From Thalassotalea sp. (GTDB lineage: Bacteria > Pseudomonadota > Gammaproteobacteria > Enterobacterales > Alteromonadaceae): 37,484 nt of DNA. The translations under genes and the position numbers were made by a program. Shown in pieces: positions 24,674 through 34,778 of this stretch. The stretch is from assembly GCA_029237915.1 (NCBI GenBank), contig JAQWHD010000058.1, positions 1-37,484 of the forward strand, given 5' to 3'. The notes beneath the pieces are model-generated. The model was not told the origin of the DNA. It was given only the letters and a program-made list of their open reading frames with translations, and did not search any database. How positions within the stretch are numbered: the first letter of the stretch is position 1; every line of letters begins with the position of its first letter.

Positions 24674-26680
24674 CTAAGACTCCGTAAATGCAAGCAACTC
24701 TGCACCGCCATCAACCATATCGCCAACATTAAAGTAAAACTCACTTACAAAACCGTCACTTGGAGCGCGAATGGTATGCTCCATTTTCATTGCTTCCATA
24801 ATAAGTAGAGGTTGGTCTTTTTTAACCGCTTCGCCAACTTCGCAAAGCAAAGTAACCATAGTGCCGTTCATTGGCGCAGTTAACCCACCTGCAGCTTGGT
24901 CATTATCTGCATCACCACAATCTGGAATTACTTTCGAGAAATGAATTACGCCAGTTTGTCTAAATAAGCTAAATTGCCCTTGGTTTTCACCAACGCTTGC
25001 ATTAAATCGATAGCCATTTACATTAGCAAATAATTTATCGCCTTCGATGCGACCTTGGCAATCAGTTGTTTTTCCCGCTACGGTTATCAGATAAAAGGTA
25101 CTACTACCTTTGCGTTTTTCTTCAACCTGTACCGGGTAAACAACTTCGTTATGTTCAAGCTCAAACGCATGAACATCGGCTTCATTTAAACGCCATGCAT
25201 TAGTCGCATTCCACGGCGAGTGTGGATCGTTAGTTTTTGCGGCTGTAACTTTAGCTGAATCAGCTTGAGCTAAAACTAAATACAGTGCAGCAATCGGTAA
25301 TTCATCCGCCAACGTTTGTTCATCATCATGGAAAATTAAGTCATGGTGCTTTTCAATAAATCCTGTGTCTAAGTCAGCTTCAACGAATGGCTTTGCCGTT
25401 GCTAAGTTATAAAGAAAATCTATGTTGGTAGTAACACCTTTAATGCGGTATTCCATTAATGATTTCGATAATAACTGTAGGGCTTTTTCACGATTCTCGC
25501 CCCAGACGATCAATTTAGCGATCATCGGATCGTAAAATACGCTTACTTCATCCCCTTGACGAACACCTGTATCAATACGAACATTTTCACTTTCAATTGG
25601 TGTTTGTAAATAACTTAATGTCCCTGTTGCTGGTAAGAAATCATTGTTCGCGTCTTCTGCATAAATTCTTGCTTCGAATGCGTGGCCATTAAGCTTTAAT
25701 TCGTCTTGTTGTAATGGTAATACCTCACCTGCGGCTACTCGTAATTGCCATTCTACTAAATCTTGACCAGAGATCATTTCCGTTACTGGATGTTCAACTT
25801 GTAAACGCGTATTCATCTCCATAAAGTAAAATGAGCCATCGACATCAAGTAAGAACTCAACAGTACCAGCACCTTGGTAACCAATGGCTTTAGCTGACTT
25901 AATTGCCGACTCACCCATTTGCTTACGCAGCTCTTCACTCATACCTGGTGCTGGCGCTTCTTCAATAACCTTTTGATGACGACGCTGTACGGAACAATCA
26001 CGTTCAAATAAGTACACCGCGTTATCGTGATTATCACAAAATACTTGGATTTCAACATGACGTGGTTGTGTTAGGTATTTTTCTACCAGCATAGTGTCAT
26101 CACCAAATGAAGATAATGACTCGCGTTTTGCTGCAGCTAATGCTTCATCAAATTCGCTTTCTGACCATACTTGGCGCATACCTTTACCACCACCGCCGGC
26201 AGTTGCTTTTAATAATACAGGGTAGCCCATATCATCGGCAGCTTTTTTGATTATATCTCGTGATTGGTCGTCACCATGGTAGCCAGGTACTAGAGGTACA
26301 TTAGCTTTTTCCATGATAGTTTTGGCTGCTGATTTTGAACCCATAGCTTCAATAGCGGGTACCGGAGGACCGATAAATACAATGTTTTGTTTGGCACATT
26401 TACGGCAAAAGTCTGCGTTTTCAGACAAGAAACCATAGCCTGGATGTATTGCTTGTGCGCCAGTGCGAATTGCTGCTTCAATAACCTTATCACCTAATAG
26501 GTAACTTTCTCGAGATGGTGAGCCACCAATATGTATTGCTTCATCAGCCATTGATACATGTAATGAATCAGCGTCAGCGTCAGAATAAACGGCAACAGTT
26601 AATATGCCCATTTCACGAGCTGTTTTAATTACGCGACAAGCAATTTCACCACGGTTTGCAATTAGTATTTTAGTAAACAT
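24674..26680 (-). CDS. liuD: Methylcrotonyl-CoA carboxylase, biotin-containing alpha subunit
   Basis: The 668-residue subunit carboxylates biotin with ATP and bicarbonate and carries the biotin to the LiuB carboxyltransferase. The biotin carboxylase part (1 to about 445) starts [25 protein letters not shown] and has the glycine-rich ATP loop [14 protein letters not shown] and the [14 protein letters not shown] signature. A linker domain follows, then a biotinyl domain with MEAMKMEH; K632 is the biotin site. Length and layout match MccA rather than acetyl- or propionyl-CoA carboxylase, and the context confirms it. It has a TAGGAA site and follows liuC by 11 bases. Confidence 0.96.
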   Translation of the reverse strand: MFTKILIANRGEIACRVIKTAREMGILTVAVYSDADADSLHVSMADEAIHIGGSPSRESYLLGDKVIEAAIRTGAQAIHPGYGFLSENADFCRKCAKQNIVFIGPPVPAIEAMGSKSAAKTIMEKANVPLVPGYHGDDQSRDIIKKAADDMGYPVLLKATAGGGGKGMRQVWSESEFDEALAAAKRESLSSFGDDTMLVEKYLTQPRHVEIQVFCDNHDNAVYLFERDCSVQRRHQKVIEEAPAPGMSEELRKQMGESAIKSAKAIGYQGAGTVEFLLDVDGSFYFMEMNTRLQVEHPVTEMISGQDLVEWQLRVAAGEVLPLQQDELKLNGHAFEARIYAEDANNDFLPATGTLSYLQTPIESENVRIDTGVRQGDEVSVFYDPMIAKLIVWGENREKALQLLSKSLMEYRIKGVTTNIDFLYNLATAKPFVEADLDTGFIEKHHDLIFHDDEQTLADELPIAALYLVLAQADSAKVTAAKTNDPHSPWNATNAWRLNEADVHAFELEHNEVVYPVQVEEKRKGSSTFYLITVAGKTTDCQGRIEGDKLFANVNGYRFNASVGENQGQFSLFRQTGVIHFSKVIPDCGDADNDQAAGGLTAPMNGTMVTLLCEVGEAVKKDQPLLIMEAMKMEHTIRAPSDGFVSEFYFNVGDMVDGGAELLAFTES

Positions 26681-26691
26681 TTATATTGTTC

Positions 26692-27498
26692 CTATTTATT
26701 TATCCAAGCAGCAGGGCGTTTTTCAAAGAATGAAGTTAAACCTTCTTGGCCTTCATCTGATACGCGAATAGCGGCAATACGCTGAGACGTTTCTGCTAAT
26801 AAATCTTCATTAATGTTTTGATATGCAACATCTAAAGCAAGTTGTTTGGCTTGCTTAACAGCGGCAGGACTATTTTGTAATAGCGTAGCGATCATTTTTT
26901 CAACTTCTGCATCTAAGTTTTCTGCAGAGCATACTTCATCAACTAAGCCAACTTGCAGAGCTTTTTCGGCAAAAAAACGTTCTGCTGTTTGAAAATAGCG
27001 GCGACTCGCTTTTAAGCCCATCGCATTTACCACATATGGGCTAATGGTTGCGGGGATCAAACCAAGTTTTACTTCACTTAAACAAAAGCTGGCTTTCTCG
27101 CTGGCAATGGCAATATCACAACAGCTTACTAAGCCTACAGCGCCGCCAAATGCAGCACCTTGAACTTTCGCTATGGTAGTTACCGGCAGAAAATTTAGCA
27201 CTTTCAACATTTGTGCTAATGCGTTGGCATCTTGTAGGTTTTCTTCATAAGAATAACCTGCCATACGCTTCATCCAGCCTAAGTCGGCACCTGCTGAAAA
27301 GCTTTTACCATTTGATCCTAGAACCATTACTCTTACCGAACTGTTGTTGGCAATAGTCGTAAATATTTCAGTAAGCTGTTTAATAACGCCATCATCAAAG
27401 GCGTTATGCTTGTCAGGGTTGTTTAAGGTTACCGTTGCAACGCCTTGGGCGTTAATATCTAGCAGCACCTTACTTTCTTTTGATTTATCTAAAGACAT
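26692..27498 (-). CDS. liuC: Methylglutaconyl-CoA hydratase (crotonase family)
   Basis: It hydrates 3-methylglutaconyl-CoA to HMG-CoA. The 268-residue crotonase has both oxyanion-hole segments, GKSFSAGADLGWMKRM and VQGAAFGGAVGLVSCCDIAIAS, and the KLGLIPATISPYVV region. The GADLGWMKRM version is typical of LiuC-type hydratases rather than general enoyl-CoA hydratases. It lies 8 bases after liuB and 11 before liuD, inside the operon, which supports the assignment. Confidence 0.94.
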   Translation of the reverse strand: MSLDKSKESKVLLDINAQGVATVTLNNPDKHNAFDDGVIKQLTEIFTTIANNSSVRVMVLGSNGKSFSAGADLGWMKRMAGYSYEENLQDANALAQMLKVLNFLPVTTIAKVQGAAFGGAVGLVSCCDIAIASEKASFCLSEVKLGLIPATISPYVVNAMGLKASRRYFQTAERFFAEKALQVGLVDEVCSAENLDAEVEKMIATLLQNSPAAVKQAKQLALDVAYQNINEDLLAETSQRIAAIRVSDEGQEGLTSFFEKRPAAWINK

Positions 27499-27506
27499 AT
27501 CAACCT

Positions 27507-29114
27507 CTACATTCTAAAGACACCGAAGCGTGTTTCTTCGATCTCTTTATTTAATGATGCAGAAATGGCTAAACCTAATACTTGGCGTGTTTCACTTGGG
27601 TCGATAACACCATCATCCCAAAGACGAGCAGATGCGTAGTATGGGTGACCTTGTTTTTCGTAAATATCAACAATCGGCTTTTTAAAGTTAGCTTCGTCAG
27701 TCTCGCACCAGTCTTCACCATTTTTAGCTTTTTGGTCACGTTTAACTTGCGCTAATACGCCAGCCGCTTGTTCACCGCCCATTACCGAGATACGTGCATT
27801 TGGCCACATAAATAAGAAGCGAGGATCGTAAGCTCGGCCACACATACCGTAGTTGCCTGCGCCAAAGCTACCACCAATTAATACTGTGAATTTAGGTACT
27901 TTTGCACACGCTACAGCATTAACCATTTTCGCGCCATGTTTTGCAATGCCGCCCGCTTCATACTGTTTACCAACCATGAAGCCAGTAATGTTTTGTAAGA
28001 AAACTAATGGGATCTTTCGTTGCGCACACAGCTCAATAAAATGAGCGCCTTTTTCAGCTGATTCGCCAAATAAAATACCATTGTTCGCGATAATACCTAC
28101 CGGGTAGCCAAAGATACGAGCAAAACCACAGACCAAAGTTGCACCGTATAATGCTTTAAATTCATCAAATTCACTGCCATCGACAACTCGCGCGATAACT
28201 TCTCGTACGTCATATGGTTGGCGTGCATCTTTTGGAATGATGCCGTAAATTTCTTTCGGGTCGTAGGCTGGTTCGCGTACTTCTTCAATTTTCATTTTCA
28301 CCGGTTTAACTCGGTTTAAATTACTTACTGCTTGTCTTGCTAATTGCAGTGCATGATGATCGTTTTGCGCAAGATGATCTGAAACACCAGAGGTTCTACA
28401 ATGCACATCGGCACCGCCTAAGTCTTCAGCGCTAACCACTTCACCAGTGGCGGCTTTTACTAATGGCGGACCGGCTAAGAATATAGTCCCTTGCGCTTTA
28501 ACAATAATTGACTCGTCTGCCATTGCTGGTACATAAGCACCACCAGCAGTACAAGAACCCATTACTACCGCAATTTGAGGAATGTTTTGCGCCGACATAT
28601 TTGCTTGATTAAAAAAGATGCGACCGAAGTGCTCTTTATCTGGGAACACATCGTCTTGATTAGGTAAATTGGCACCACCTGAATCAACTAAATAAATACA
28701 CGGTAAGTTATTTTCTTGAGCAATAGTTTGTGCGCGCAAATGTTTTTTAACGGTAAGTGGGTAATAAGTACCGCCTTTGACTGTCGCGTCATTGGCAATA
28801 ATTAAACATTCTTGACCACCAACACGACCGATACCGGTAATAATCCCTGCTGCTGGTATATTGTCAGGGTAAACGTCATCTGCGGCTAATTGTGAAAACT
28901 CTAAAAAAGGAGAGCCGGCATCTAATAAGTTATATACACGGTCACGAGGTAATAACTTACCTCGGCTTAGGTGACGTTCACGGCTTTTTTCACCGCCACC
29001 TAGTTTGATTGTGTTTAGTTTTTCAATCAGGTCATCGACCTGCACTTGCATATGGGCAGCGTTATCAGAAAAATCCTGGCTGCGGACATTGATTTTACTC
29101 GTTATTTTAGCCAC
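27507..29114 (-). CDS. liuB: Methylcrotonyl-CoA carboxylase, carboxyltransferase beta subunit
   Basis: The 535-residue subunit transfers the carboxyl group from biotin to 3-methylcrotonyl-CoA. It has the two crotonase-like halves of acyl-CoA carboxyltransferases: [46 protein letters not shown] and [16 protein letters not shown] in the first half; [39 protein letters not shown] and [38 protein letters not shown] in the second. These are the standard MccB stretches. It starts with GTG behind an AAGG site. A structured inverted repeat of about 80 bases separates it from liuA. Confidence 0.96.
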   Translation of the reverse strand: MAKITSKINVRSQDFSDNAAHMQVQVDDLIEKLNTIKLGGGEKSRERHLSRGKLLPRDRVYNLLDAGSPFLEFSQLAADDVYPDNIPAAGIITGIGRVGGQECLIIANDATVKGGTYYPLTVKKHLRAQTIAQENNLPCIYLVDSGGANLPNQDDVFPDKEHFGRIFFNQANMSAQNIPQIAVVMGSCTAGGAYVPAMADESIIVKAQGTIFLAGPPLVKAATGEVVSAEDLGGADVHCRTSGVSDHLAQNDHHALQLARQAVSNLNRVKPVKMKIEEVREPAYDPKEIYGIIPKDARQPYDVREVIARVVDGSEFDEFKALYGATLVCGFARIFGYPVGIIANNGILFGESAEKGAHFIELCAQRKIPLVFLQNITGFMVGKQYEAGGIAKHGAKMVNAVACAKVPKFTVLIGGSFGAGNYGMCGRAYDPRFLFMWPNARISVMGGEQAAGVLAQVKRDQKAKNGEDWCETDEANFKKPIVDIYEKQGHPYYASARLWDDGVIDPSETRQVLGLAISASLNKEIEETRFGVFRM

Positions 29115-29189
29115 GTTGCTAACCTTATAAGTAGTTTTTTAAATAGATAAATTGGTTATTATTGTTCATAAATTTAAGCTTTAACCTAA

Positions 29190-29271
29190 ACCAATCAACT
29201 GTGTTCAAGGAAAATACACGCAACATATACTATATGTGAGTATATTTGACGCCGAACACAGTCTTATTGGT
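29190..29271 (-). repeat. Long interrupted inverted repeat between liuA and liuB
   Basis: ACCAAT (29190-29195) and ACTGTGTTC (29198-29206) pair with GAACACAGT (29254-29262) and ATTGGT (29266-29271), giving 15 bp with small bulges. The interior holds a second palindrome ACATATACTATATGT near 29223-29237. In the operon mRNA it would form a branched hairpin in the 174-base spacer. It could be an attenuator, a processing site that sets different levels for liuA and liuB, or a small MITE-like insertion. Confidence 0.7.
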
Positions 29272-29288
29272 AACGATTAAAATAAAAC

Positions 29289-30458
29289 TTAAACTGATTC
29301 GTTGAATAATTCGCGACCTATTAGCATGCGGCGAATTTCTGAAGTCCCCGCACCAATTTCATATAATTTTGCATCACGTAATAAACGGCCGGCTGGGAAT
29401 TCGTTGATGTAACCGTTACCACCAAGTAACTGTATTGCATCAAGTGCCATTTTGGTCGCTAGCTCTGCTGAGTACAAAATAACTGCAGCTGCGTCTTTAC
29501 GAGTTGTTTCACCACGGTCACAAGCTTGTGCAACCATATATACATAAGATTTTGCTGCATTCATTTGGGTGTACATGTCGGCAATTTTGCCTTGAATTAA
29601 TTGGAACTCACCAATTGATTGACCAAACTGTTTACGGTCGTGGATATACGGCACAACTAAATCCATTGCAGCATCCATAAGTCCTAATGGACCACCAGAT
29701 AAAACAAGACGCTCATAATCTAAGCCTGACATTAATACTTTAACGCCGCGGCCTTCTTCACCTAAGATATTTTCAGCAGGTACTTCACAATCTTCAAATA
29801 CTAATTCACAAGTATTTGAACCGCGCATACCTAATTTATCTAATTTTTGATGACGGCTAAAACCAGGGAAGTCACGTTCAACAATAAAAGCGGTAATGCC
29901 TTTTGATCCTGCTGAAGTATCTGTTTTTGCGTAAATGATATAAACGTGTGCATCTGGACCATTAGTGATCCACATTTTATTGCCATTTAAAATGTACTTA
30001 TCGCCTTTTTTATCAGCGCGTAATTTCATACTTACCACATCTGAACCTGCATTTGGCTCTGACATTGCTAGCGCGCCAATATGTTCACCAGTACAAAGTT
30101 TTGGTAGATATTTAGCCTTTTGCTCATGTGAGCCATTTTTATTTAATTGGTTTAAGCAAAGGTTAGAACAGGCACCGTAGCTTAAACCTACAGAAGCTGA
30201 AGCTCGGCTAATTTCTTGCATAGCAACTACGTGCTCTAAATAACCTAGTTGTGAACCACCGTATTGTTCATCAACGGTCATACCTAGTAAACCTAGGTCA
30301 CCGAACTTGCGCCATAAATCCATAGGGAATTCATTATCACGGTCAATTTGTTCTGCTCGTGGAGCTATTTCATCACGAGAAAAAGCATTTACGGTATCGC
30401 GGATCATGTCCACTGTTTCGCCTAAATTGAAGTTTAATGAAGAAAATGTAGAAATCAT
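29289..30458 (-). CDS. liuA: Isovaleryl-CoA dehydrogenase
   Basis: This FAD enzyme oxidises isovaleryl-CoA to 3-methylcrotonyl-CoA and passes electrons to ETF. The 389 residues show the ACAD signatures [13 protein letters not shown] and [22 protein letters not shown]. Substrate class is readable: the usual catalytic glutamate position near the C-terminus is replaced ([11 protein letters not shown]), while a glutamate is found at E249 in [13 protein letters not shown], the position used by isovaleryl-CoA dehydrogenases. It has a strong AAAGGAACC site and lies 63 bases after liuR. The long spacer to liuB contains an inverted repeat. Confidence 0.96.
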   Translation of the reverse strand: MISTFSSLNFNLGETVDMIRDTVNAFSRDEIAPRAEQIDRDNEFPMDLWRKFGDLGLLGMTVDEQYGGSQLGYLEHVVAMQEISRASASVGLSYGACSNLCLNQLNKNGSHEQKAKYLPKLCTGEHIGALAMSEPNAGSDVVSMKLRADKKGDKYILNGNKMWITNGPDAHVYIIYAKTDTSAGSKGITAFIVERDFPGFSRHQKLDKLGMRGSNTCELVFEDCEVPAENILGEEGRGVKVLMSGLDYERLVLSGGPLGLMDAAMDLVVPYIHDRKQFGQSIGEFQLIQGKIADMYTQMNAAKSYVYMVAQACDRGETTRKDAAAVILYSAELATKMALDAIQLLGGNGYINEFPAGRLLRDAKLYEIGAGTSEIRRMLIGRELFNESV

Positions 30459-30521
30459 GGTGGTTCCTTTAATATTTATTTTATTACTTAAGCAAACGTG
30501 AACGCTTGCTAGCTTATAAGT

Positions 30522-30926
30522 TTATGCTTTGGCTAATAGGTTTAATTCTTTATGCGCCATTTCACAACGTTGCTCTAGAGTGTCTAACTCCATAAGCACT
30601 ACTTTGATGTCATCAAGTTGCTGGGTTAGTGCTAATTTTTTATCTGAAATTAATTGCTTAATGGTGTCTAGTTGGCTGCTGCTAGTTTTATCAGCGTCAT
30701 ATAACTCAAATAAACGACCTGTTTCAGCTAATGAGAAACCTAAGCGTTTACCTCTAAGAATTAACTTTAAACGTACTCTGTCACGACGATTGTATATGCG
30801 AGTTTGGCCTTTTCTGGCTGGAGAAATTAATCCTTGGTCTTCATAGAATCGAATACTCCGAGTGGTAATATCGAATTCTCGAGATAAATCCCCAATTGAA
30901 AAGGTTGCGGTTTTTGTCGTTTCCAT
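30522..30926 (-). CDS. liuR: MerR-family regulator LiuR
   Basis: The 134-residue protein has an N-terminal MerR helix-turn-helix and wing (FSIGDLSREFDITTRSIRFYEDQGLISPARKGQTRIYNRRDRVRLKLILRGKRLGFSL) and a C-terminal coiled coil (about 80-125) for dimerisation. There is no effector domain or metal-binding cysteine set: the single Cys (in RCEMAHKE) rules out a classical metal sensor. It is the first gene of the liu operon, as in gammaproteobacteria where LiuR controls branched-chain amino acid breakdown. Two matching palindromes in the divergent promoter region upstream are its probable operators, so it likely also controls itself. Confidence 0.92.
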   Translation of the reverse strand: METTKTATFSIGDLSREFDITTRSIRFYEDQGLISPARKGQTRIYNRRDRVRLKLILRGKRLGFSLAETGRLFELYDADKTSSSQLDTIKQLISDKKLALTQQLDDIKVVLMELDTLEQRCEMAHKELNLLAKA

Positions 30927-30962
30927 AGCGATTTTATTTATTCATACGTTAAATTTATATCG

Positions 30963-30991
30963 AGTATAGCTAAGGTTGTAGTTTACGTAAA
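30963..30991 (-). promoter_or_regulatory. Probable promoter of the liuRABCDE operon
   Basis: On the minus strand TTTACG (30991-30986) and TATACT (30968-30963) are separated by 17 bases. The -35 lies inside the proposed LiuR operator at 30982-30997. The start site would fall near 30956, about 30 bases before liuR. Confidence 0.5.
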
Positions 30992-30997
30992 GGTAAA
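30982..30997. promoter_or_regulatory. Probable LiuR operator, liu side
   Basis: TTTACGTAAAGGTAAA reads as TTTACG, 4 bases, GGTAAA: a 16-bp palindrome with one mismatch. It has the same arms and spacing as 31138-31153 and overlaps the liuR promoter -35. Confidence 0.65.
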
Positions 30998-31137
30998 CTT
31001 TAAATGTGTTTTGTTGTTGTTTTATTCTGTGGAACGTAATGGTAAATATAAAGTGATATTATGGTAATTGCGCTGTACGTCAATAAATGCAAGGGCTGTT
31101 TATCTTTGTGTACATATGTCGATACTGGTCAAACCGC

Positions 31138-31153
31138 TTTACGTTGGCGTAAA
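31138..31153. promoter_or_regulatory. Probable LiuR operator, thiolase side
   Basis: TTTACGTTGGCGTAAA is a 16-bp site with perfect 6-bp arms around TTGG. It lies 61 bases before the thiolase start, suggesting that the plus-strand operon is controlled by the same regulator. Confidence 0.65.
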
Positions 31154-31213
31154 CAATTCTTTTGTTGTACCCTAATGTCAAAATTAGTTAAGTAATATAT
31201 AAAGGTACATTTC

Positions 31214-32398
31214 ATGTCATTATCAGATCCTATCGTAATCGTTTCCGCTGTAAGAACTCCTATGGGGGGATTTATGGGGGCATTATCGGATGTTCCATCT
31301 CCTGAGTTAGGTGCTCAAGCAATCCGCGGTGCTGTAGAGCAAGCAGGCCTTGCTAATGATCAAGTGGATGAAGTTATTATGGGCTGTGTTTTAGCTGCCG
31401 GTTTAAAGCAAGCTCCAGCTCGTCAAGCAGCACTAGGTGCCGATTTAGCACTTTCTACCGTTTGCTCTACTGTAAGTAAAGTATGTGGCTCAGGCATGAA
31501 AGCAACTATGAATGCTTATGATTCTTTAGCTGCAGGTAGCATAGATGTCGCTGTTGCTGGTGGTATGGAAAGTATGTCGCAAGCACCGTATTTATTACCA
31601 AAAGCTCGTTCGGGTATGCGTATGGGACACGGCCAAGTTATTGATCACATGATGCTTGATGGCTTAGAAAATGCTTACGATGGCATTTCAATGGGTTGTT
31701 TCGCTCAAGATACTGCTGATGAAGTAGAGTTTAGCCGTGAAGCTATGGATGCATTTGCAATCAATTCATTAACCAAAGCGAATATGGCTATATCCTCAGG
31801 TAACTTTAGCAACGAAATAGTCCCTGTAACTATTAAAACTCGTAAAGGTGATGTGGTTGTTGATACTGATGAGCAACCAGGCAACGCTCGTCCTGAAAAA
31901 ATTCCAACTCTGCGCGCCGCATTTAAGCGTGACGGTACTATTACTGCAGCCAATTCAAGTTCAATTTCTGACGGCGCGGCAGCTATGGTGATGATGAAAT
32001 TATCTGAAGCTAACAAGCGTGGTTTAACGCCAATTTGTAAAGTGGTAGGCCATGTAAATCACGCACAAAAACCAAGTGAATTTACTATCGCTCCAGTTGG
32101 CGCGGTTAATAAGTTATTCGCACGTATCGGCTGGTCTAAAGCCGATGTTGATTTATTTGAAATCAATGAAGCCTTTGCGATGGTAACTATGTTGGCAATT
32201 AAAGAATTAGATTTAGATGAATCTAAAGTAAATGTTCACGGCGGAGCCTGTGCTTTAGGCCACCCAATTGGTGCCAGTGGTGCACGTATTATGGTGACTT
32301 TGATCCATGCGTTAAAACAACGTGGTTTATCAAAAGGTTTAGCTACTTTATGTATAGGTGGTGGTGAAGCTACTGCTGTTGCAATCGAAATGCTTTAA
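31214..32398 (+). CDS. Acetyl-CoA acetyltransferase (thiolase)
   Basis: The 394-residue thiolase has all catalytic residues: C91 in VSKVCGSGMKA, H350 in GGACALGHPIGASGA and C380 in LCIGGGEATA. The length and sequence fit the biosynthetic/AtoB type acting on acetoacetyl-CoA or 2-methylacetoacetyl-CoA. In an isoleucine pathway it would release propionyl-CoA and acetyl-CoA; in the leucine pathway it could split acetoacetyl-CoA, though no CoA-transferase to make it from acetoacetate is present here. It is the first gene of the plus-strand operon, with an AAAGGT site and an operator upstream. Confidence 0.93.
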   Translation: MSLSDPIVIVSAVRTPMGGFMGALSDVPSPELGAQAIRGAVEQAGLANDQVDEVIMGCVLAAGLKQAPARQAALGADLALSTVCSTVSKVCGSGMKATMNAYDSLAAGSIDVAVAGGMESMSQAPYLLPKARSGMRMGHGQVIDHMMLDGLENAYDGISMGCFAQDTADEVEFSREAMDAFAINSLTKANMAISSGNFSNEIVPVTIKTRKGDVVVDTDEQPGNARPEKIPTLRAAFKRDGTITAANSSSISDGAAAMVMMKLSEANKRGLTPICKVVGHVNHAQKPSEFTIAPVGAVNKLFARIGWSKADVDLFEINEAFAMVTMLAIKELDLDESKVNVHGGACALGHPIGASGARIMVTLIHALKQRGLSKGLATLCIGGGEATAVAIEML

Positions 32399-32424
32399 GT
32401 ATCTTGTAACGTATTGGATAAAAT

Positions 32425-33582
32425 ATGAATTTTAATTTAACAGAAGACCAAAGCATGTTTGCTGATATGGCAAGCCAATTCGCGCAAGCTGAGTTAGCTC
32501 CCAATGCAGCCAAGTGGGACAGAGAACATATTTTCCCTAAAGATGTGATCGCCAAAGCAGGAGAGTTAGGTTTTTGTGGTCTGTACTCACCAGAAGATGC
32601 TGGTGGTCTTGGTTTATCACGCTTAGACTCGTCAATAATTTTTGAACAGCTTGCTATGGGCTGTACTGCAACTACAGCGATGATCACCATTCATAATATG
32701 GCGACTTGGATGCTAGCAACTTGGGGCACCGAAGACGTTAAATCAATATGGTGTGAAGGCTTAGTTAGTGGTCAGCAATTAGCATCATATTGTTTAACCG
32801 AGCCTAGCGCTGGTTCAGATGCTGCATCACTTAGAACCACGGCCAAAAAAGATGGTGATGAGTACGTTATTAATGGCTCAAAAATGTTTATCTCTGGTGC
32901 TGGCGAAACTGATGTACTTGTCGCTATGGTGAGAACTGGTGGCCCAGGTGCTAAAGGTATTTCTGCGGTTGTTATCCCTGCTAATAGTCCTGGCGTTATT
33001 TATGGTAAAGCAGAAGAGAAACTTGGCTGGAATGCCCAGCCTACACGCTTAATTACTTTTGAAGATGTTCGTATTCCTGTTGCTAATTTACTTGGTGAGG
33101 AAGGCGAAGGTTTTGCCATTGCTATGAAAGGTCTTGATGGCGGTCGAATTAATATTGCAACTTGCTCTATCGGTACTGCCCAACAAGCTCTTAATTCAGC
33201 CGTTGCCTATATGAAAGAGCGAGAGCAATTTGGTAAACCAATTGCAGCATTTCAAGGTATGCAATTTAAATTATCAGATATGGCAACTGAACTTGTTGCT
33301 GCTCGTCAGATGGTCCGTTTAGCCGCATTTAAGCTGGACTCTAACGACGCGGAAAAGACAGCCTATTGTGCAATGGCAAAGCAGTTCGCTACTGATGTCG
33401 GTTTTAAAGTATGTGATGCTGCACTGCAAATTCATGGTGGTTACGGCTACATGAAAGAATACCCAATAGAACGTCACTTCCGTGATGTACGCGTTCATCA
33501 AATTTTGGAAGGTACAAACGAAATTATGCGTTTGATCATTTCAAGACGATTACTAACTGAAGGTGCTGGTCAGCTTCTTTAA
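32425..33582 (+). CDS. Short/branched-chain acyl-CoA dehydrogenase (isobutyryl-CoA type)
   Basis: The 385-residue flavoenzyme has the ACAD signatures YCLTEPSAGSDAASLRT and QIHGGYGYMKEYPIERHFRDVRV, and the common catalytic glutamate E362 in ILEGTNEIMRL, unlike liuA. The cysteine- and threonine-containing segment MGCTATTAMITIHNM is typical of isobutyryl-CoA dehydrogenases. In the operon it would oxidise isobutyryl-CoA (valine) and perhaps 2-methylbutyryl-CoA (isoleucine). It follows the thiolase by 26 bases and precedes the hydrolase by 34. Confidence 0.9.
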   Translation: MNFNLTEDQSMFADMASQFAQAELAPNAAKWDREHIFPKDVIAKAGELGFCGLYSPEDAGGLGLSRLDSSIIFEQLAMGCTATTAMITIHNMATWMLATWGTEDVKSIWCEGLVSGQQLASYCLTEPSAGSDAASLRTTAKKDGDEYVINGSKMFISGAGETDVLVAMVRTGGPGAKGISAVVIPANSPGVIYGKAEEKLGWNAQPTRLITFEDVRIPVANLLGEEGEGFAIAMKGLDGGRINIATCSIGTAQQALNSAVAYMKEREQFGKPIAAFQGMQFKLSDMATELVAARQMVRLAAFKLDSNDAEKTAYCAMAKQFATDVGFKVCDAALQIHGGYGYMKEYPIERHFRDVRVHQILEGTNEIMRLIISRRLLTEGAGQLL

Positions 33583-33616
33583 CTTTCTGTTTTTAGAACA
33601 TAAATTAGGTTTTTAC

Positions 33617-34735
33617 ATGTCAGATGTAGTGTTATTTGAGTTGCAACCAACTCAATCAGGAAAACAAGTCGCAATAGCGACGCTAAACTCAGAGCGATCA
33701 TTAAATGCTTTAAGTCATGAAATGGTTGAACTTCTTTATCCGCAATTAATGGCGTGGCAAGAAGATAGCAATATTGCCTTAGTGGTCTTACAAGGTGCAG
33801 GTGAAAAAGCATTTTGTGCTGGCGGCGATATCGTTAATTTATATGAAAATATGGTGGCAAGTGCTGGTGATTATTCTCCGGCAATAGAGTCTTATTTTAA
33901 AGATGAGTACCAACTTGATTATTTAATTCATACTTACAAAAAGCCATTTGTTGTATGGGGTAGTGGCATAGTTATGGGGGGCGGCCTTGGTATGATGGCA
34001 GGTGCAAGTCACCGCGTTGTAACTGAATCCTCTCGTATTGCTATGCCAGAAATTAGCATAGGCTTATTTCCTGATGTCGGTGGTAGCTATTTTCTCAATA
34101 AAATGCCAGATAATTGCGGTTTGTTTCTAGGATTAACAGGTGCATCAGTTAATGCCGGTGATGCTAAATATATTAATTTAGCCGATCACTTTATAGCAAG
34201 CTCTGATAAAACTGAATTTATAGAAGCTCTACAGGACATTAGCTGGGGCGACACAGTCTCACTCAATCATGAGAAGCTTAGTCAGTTGATGAAAGAACTT
34301 GAGCTTAAAAGTAAAGCTAATATTCCATTATCAAATGTACAAAAATACAAGTCGTTAATTGATGAAGTCACCAACTTTGAAAAAGTTGAAGATATTGTTT
34401 TTGCAATTTCTAATATTGATTCTGATGATAAATGGTTAACTAGAGCGCAAAAATCATTAGCACATGGCAGTTCAATTAGTGCCTGGCTAACTCATCAGCT
34501 TATTAGTAATGCTAAAGATTTATCATTAGCACAATGTTTACGAGTTGAATTGAATGCTGCAGTTAAGTGCGGCAAGTTTGGAGAGTTTCAGGAAGGTGTT
34601 CGTGCCTTACTGATCGAAAAAGATAATTGCCCTGCGTGGAAATTCAAAACTATTGCTGATATTGACCAAGAAAGTAAAGACTGGTTTTTATCTTCAAAAT
34701 GGCTTGAGTCAGAACATCCTTTAGCAGCACTGTAA
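33617..34735 (+). CDS. 3-hydroxyisobutyryl-CoA hydrolase (crotonase family)
   Basis: It hydrolyses 3-hydroxyisobutyryl-CoA to free 3-hydroxyisobutyrate, a step specific to valine breakdown. The 372 residues are longer than an enoyl-CoA hydratase (about 260) and fit the ECH_2/HIBYL-CoA hydrolase type: GAGEKAFCAGGDIVNLYENM, GSGIVMGGGLGMMAGASHRVVTE and AMPEISIGLFPDVGGSYFLNKMP, the last with the Glu and Asp used for hydrolysis, then a helical C-terminal part. The ATG at 33617 is chosen for its AGGT site 7 bases upstream; an in-frame ATG at 33563 would overlap the preceding gene. mmsB, the next enzyme, follows by 43 bases. Confidence 0.9.
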   Translation: MSDVVLFELQPTQSGKQVAIATLNSERSLNALSHEMVELLYPQLMAWQEDSNIALVVLQGAGEKAFCAGGDIVNLYENMVASAGDYSPAIESYFKDEYQLDYLIHTYKKPFVVWGSGIVMGGGLGMMAGASHRVVTESSRIAMPEISIGLFPDVGGSYFLNKMPDNCGLFLGLTGASVNAGDAKYINLADHFIASSDKTEFIEALQDISWGDTVSLNHEKLSQLMKELELKSKANIPLSNVQKYKSLIDEVTNFEKVEDIVFAISNIDSDDKWLTRAQKSLAHGSSISAWLTHQLISNAKDLSLAQCLRVELNAAVKCGKFGEFQEGVRALLIEKDNCPAWKFKTIADIDQESKDWFLSSKWLESEHPLAAL

Positions 34736-34778
34736 GTAAAATAGCATTTATATAAAAACAATTTTTGGAGAAAAAAAC

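Noticed and set aside
33563-33616. Upstream in-frame start of the 3-hydroxyisobutyryl-CoA hydrolase
   Set aside because: It would overlap the preceding gene, add a non-family N-terminus and has no ribosome site; the ATG at 33617 has a good one.
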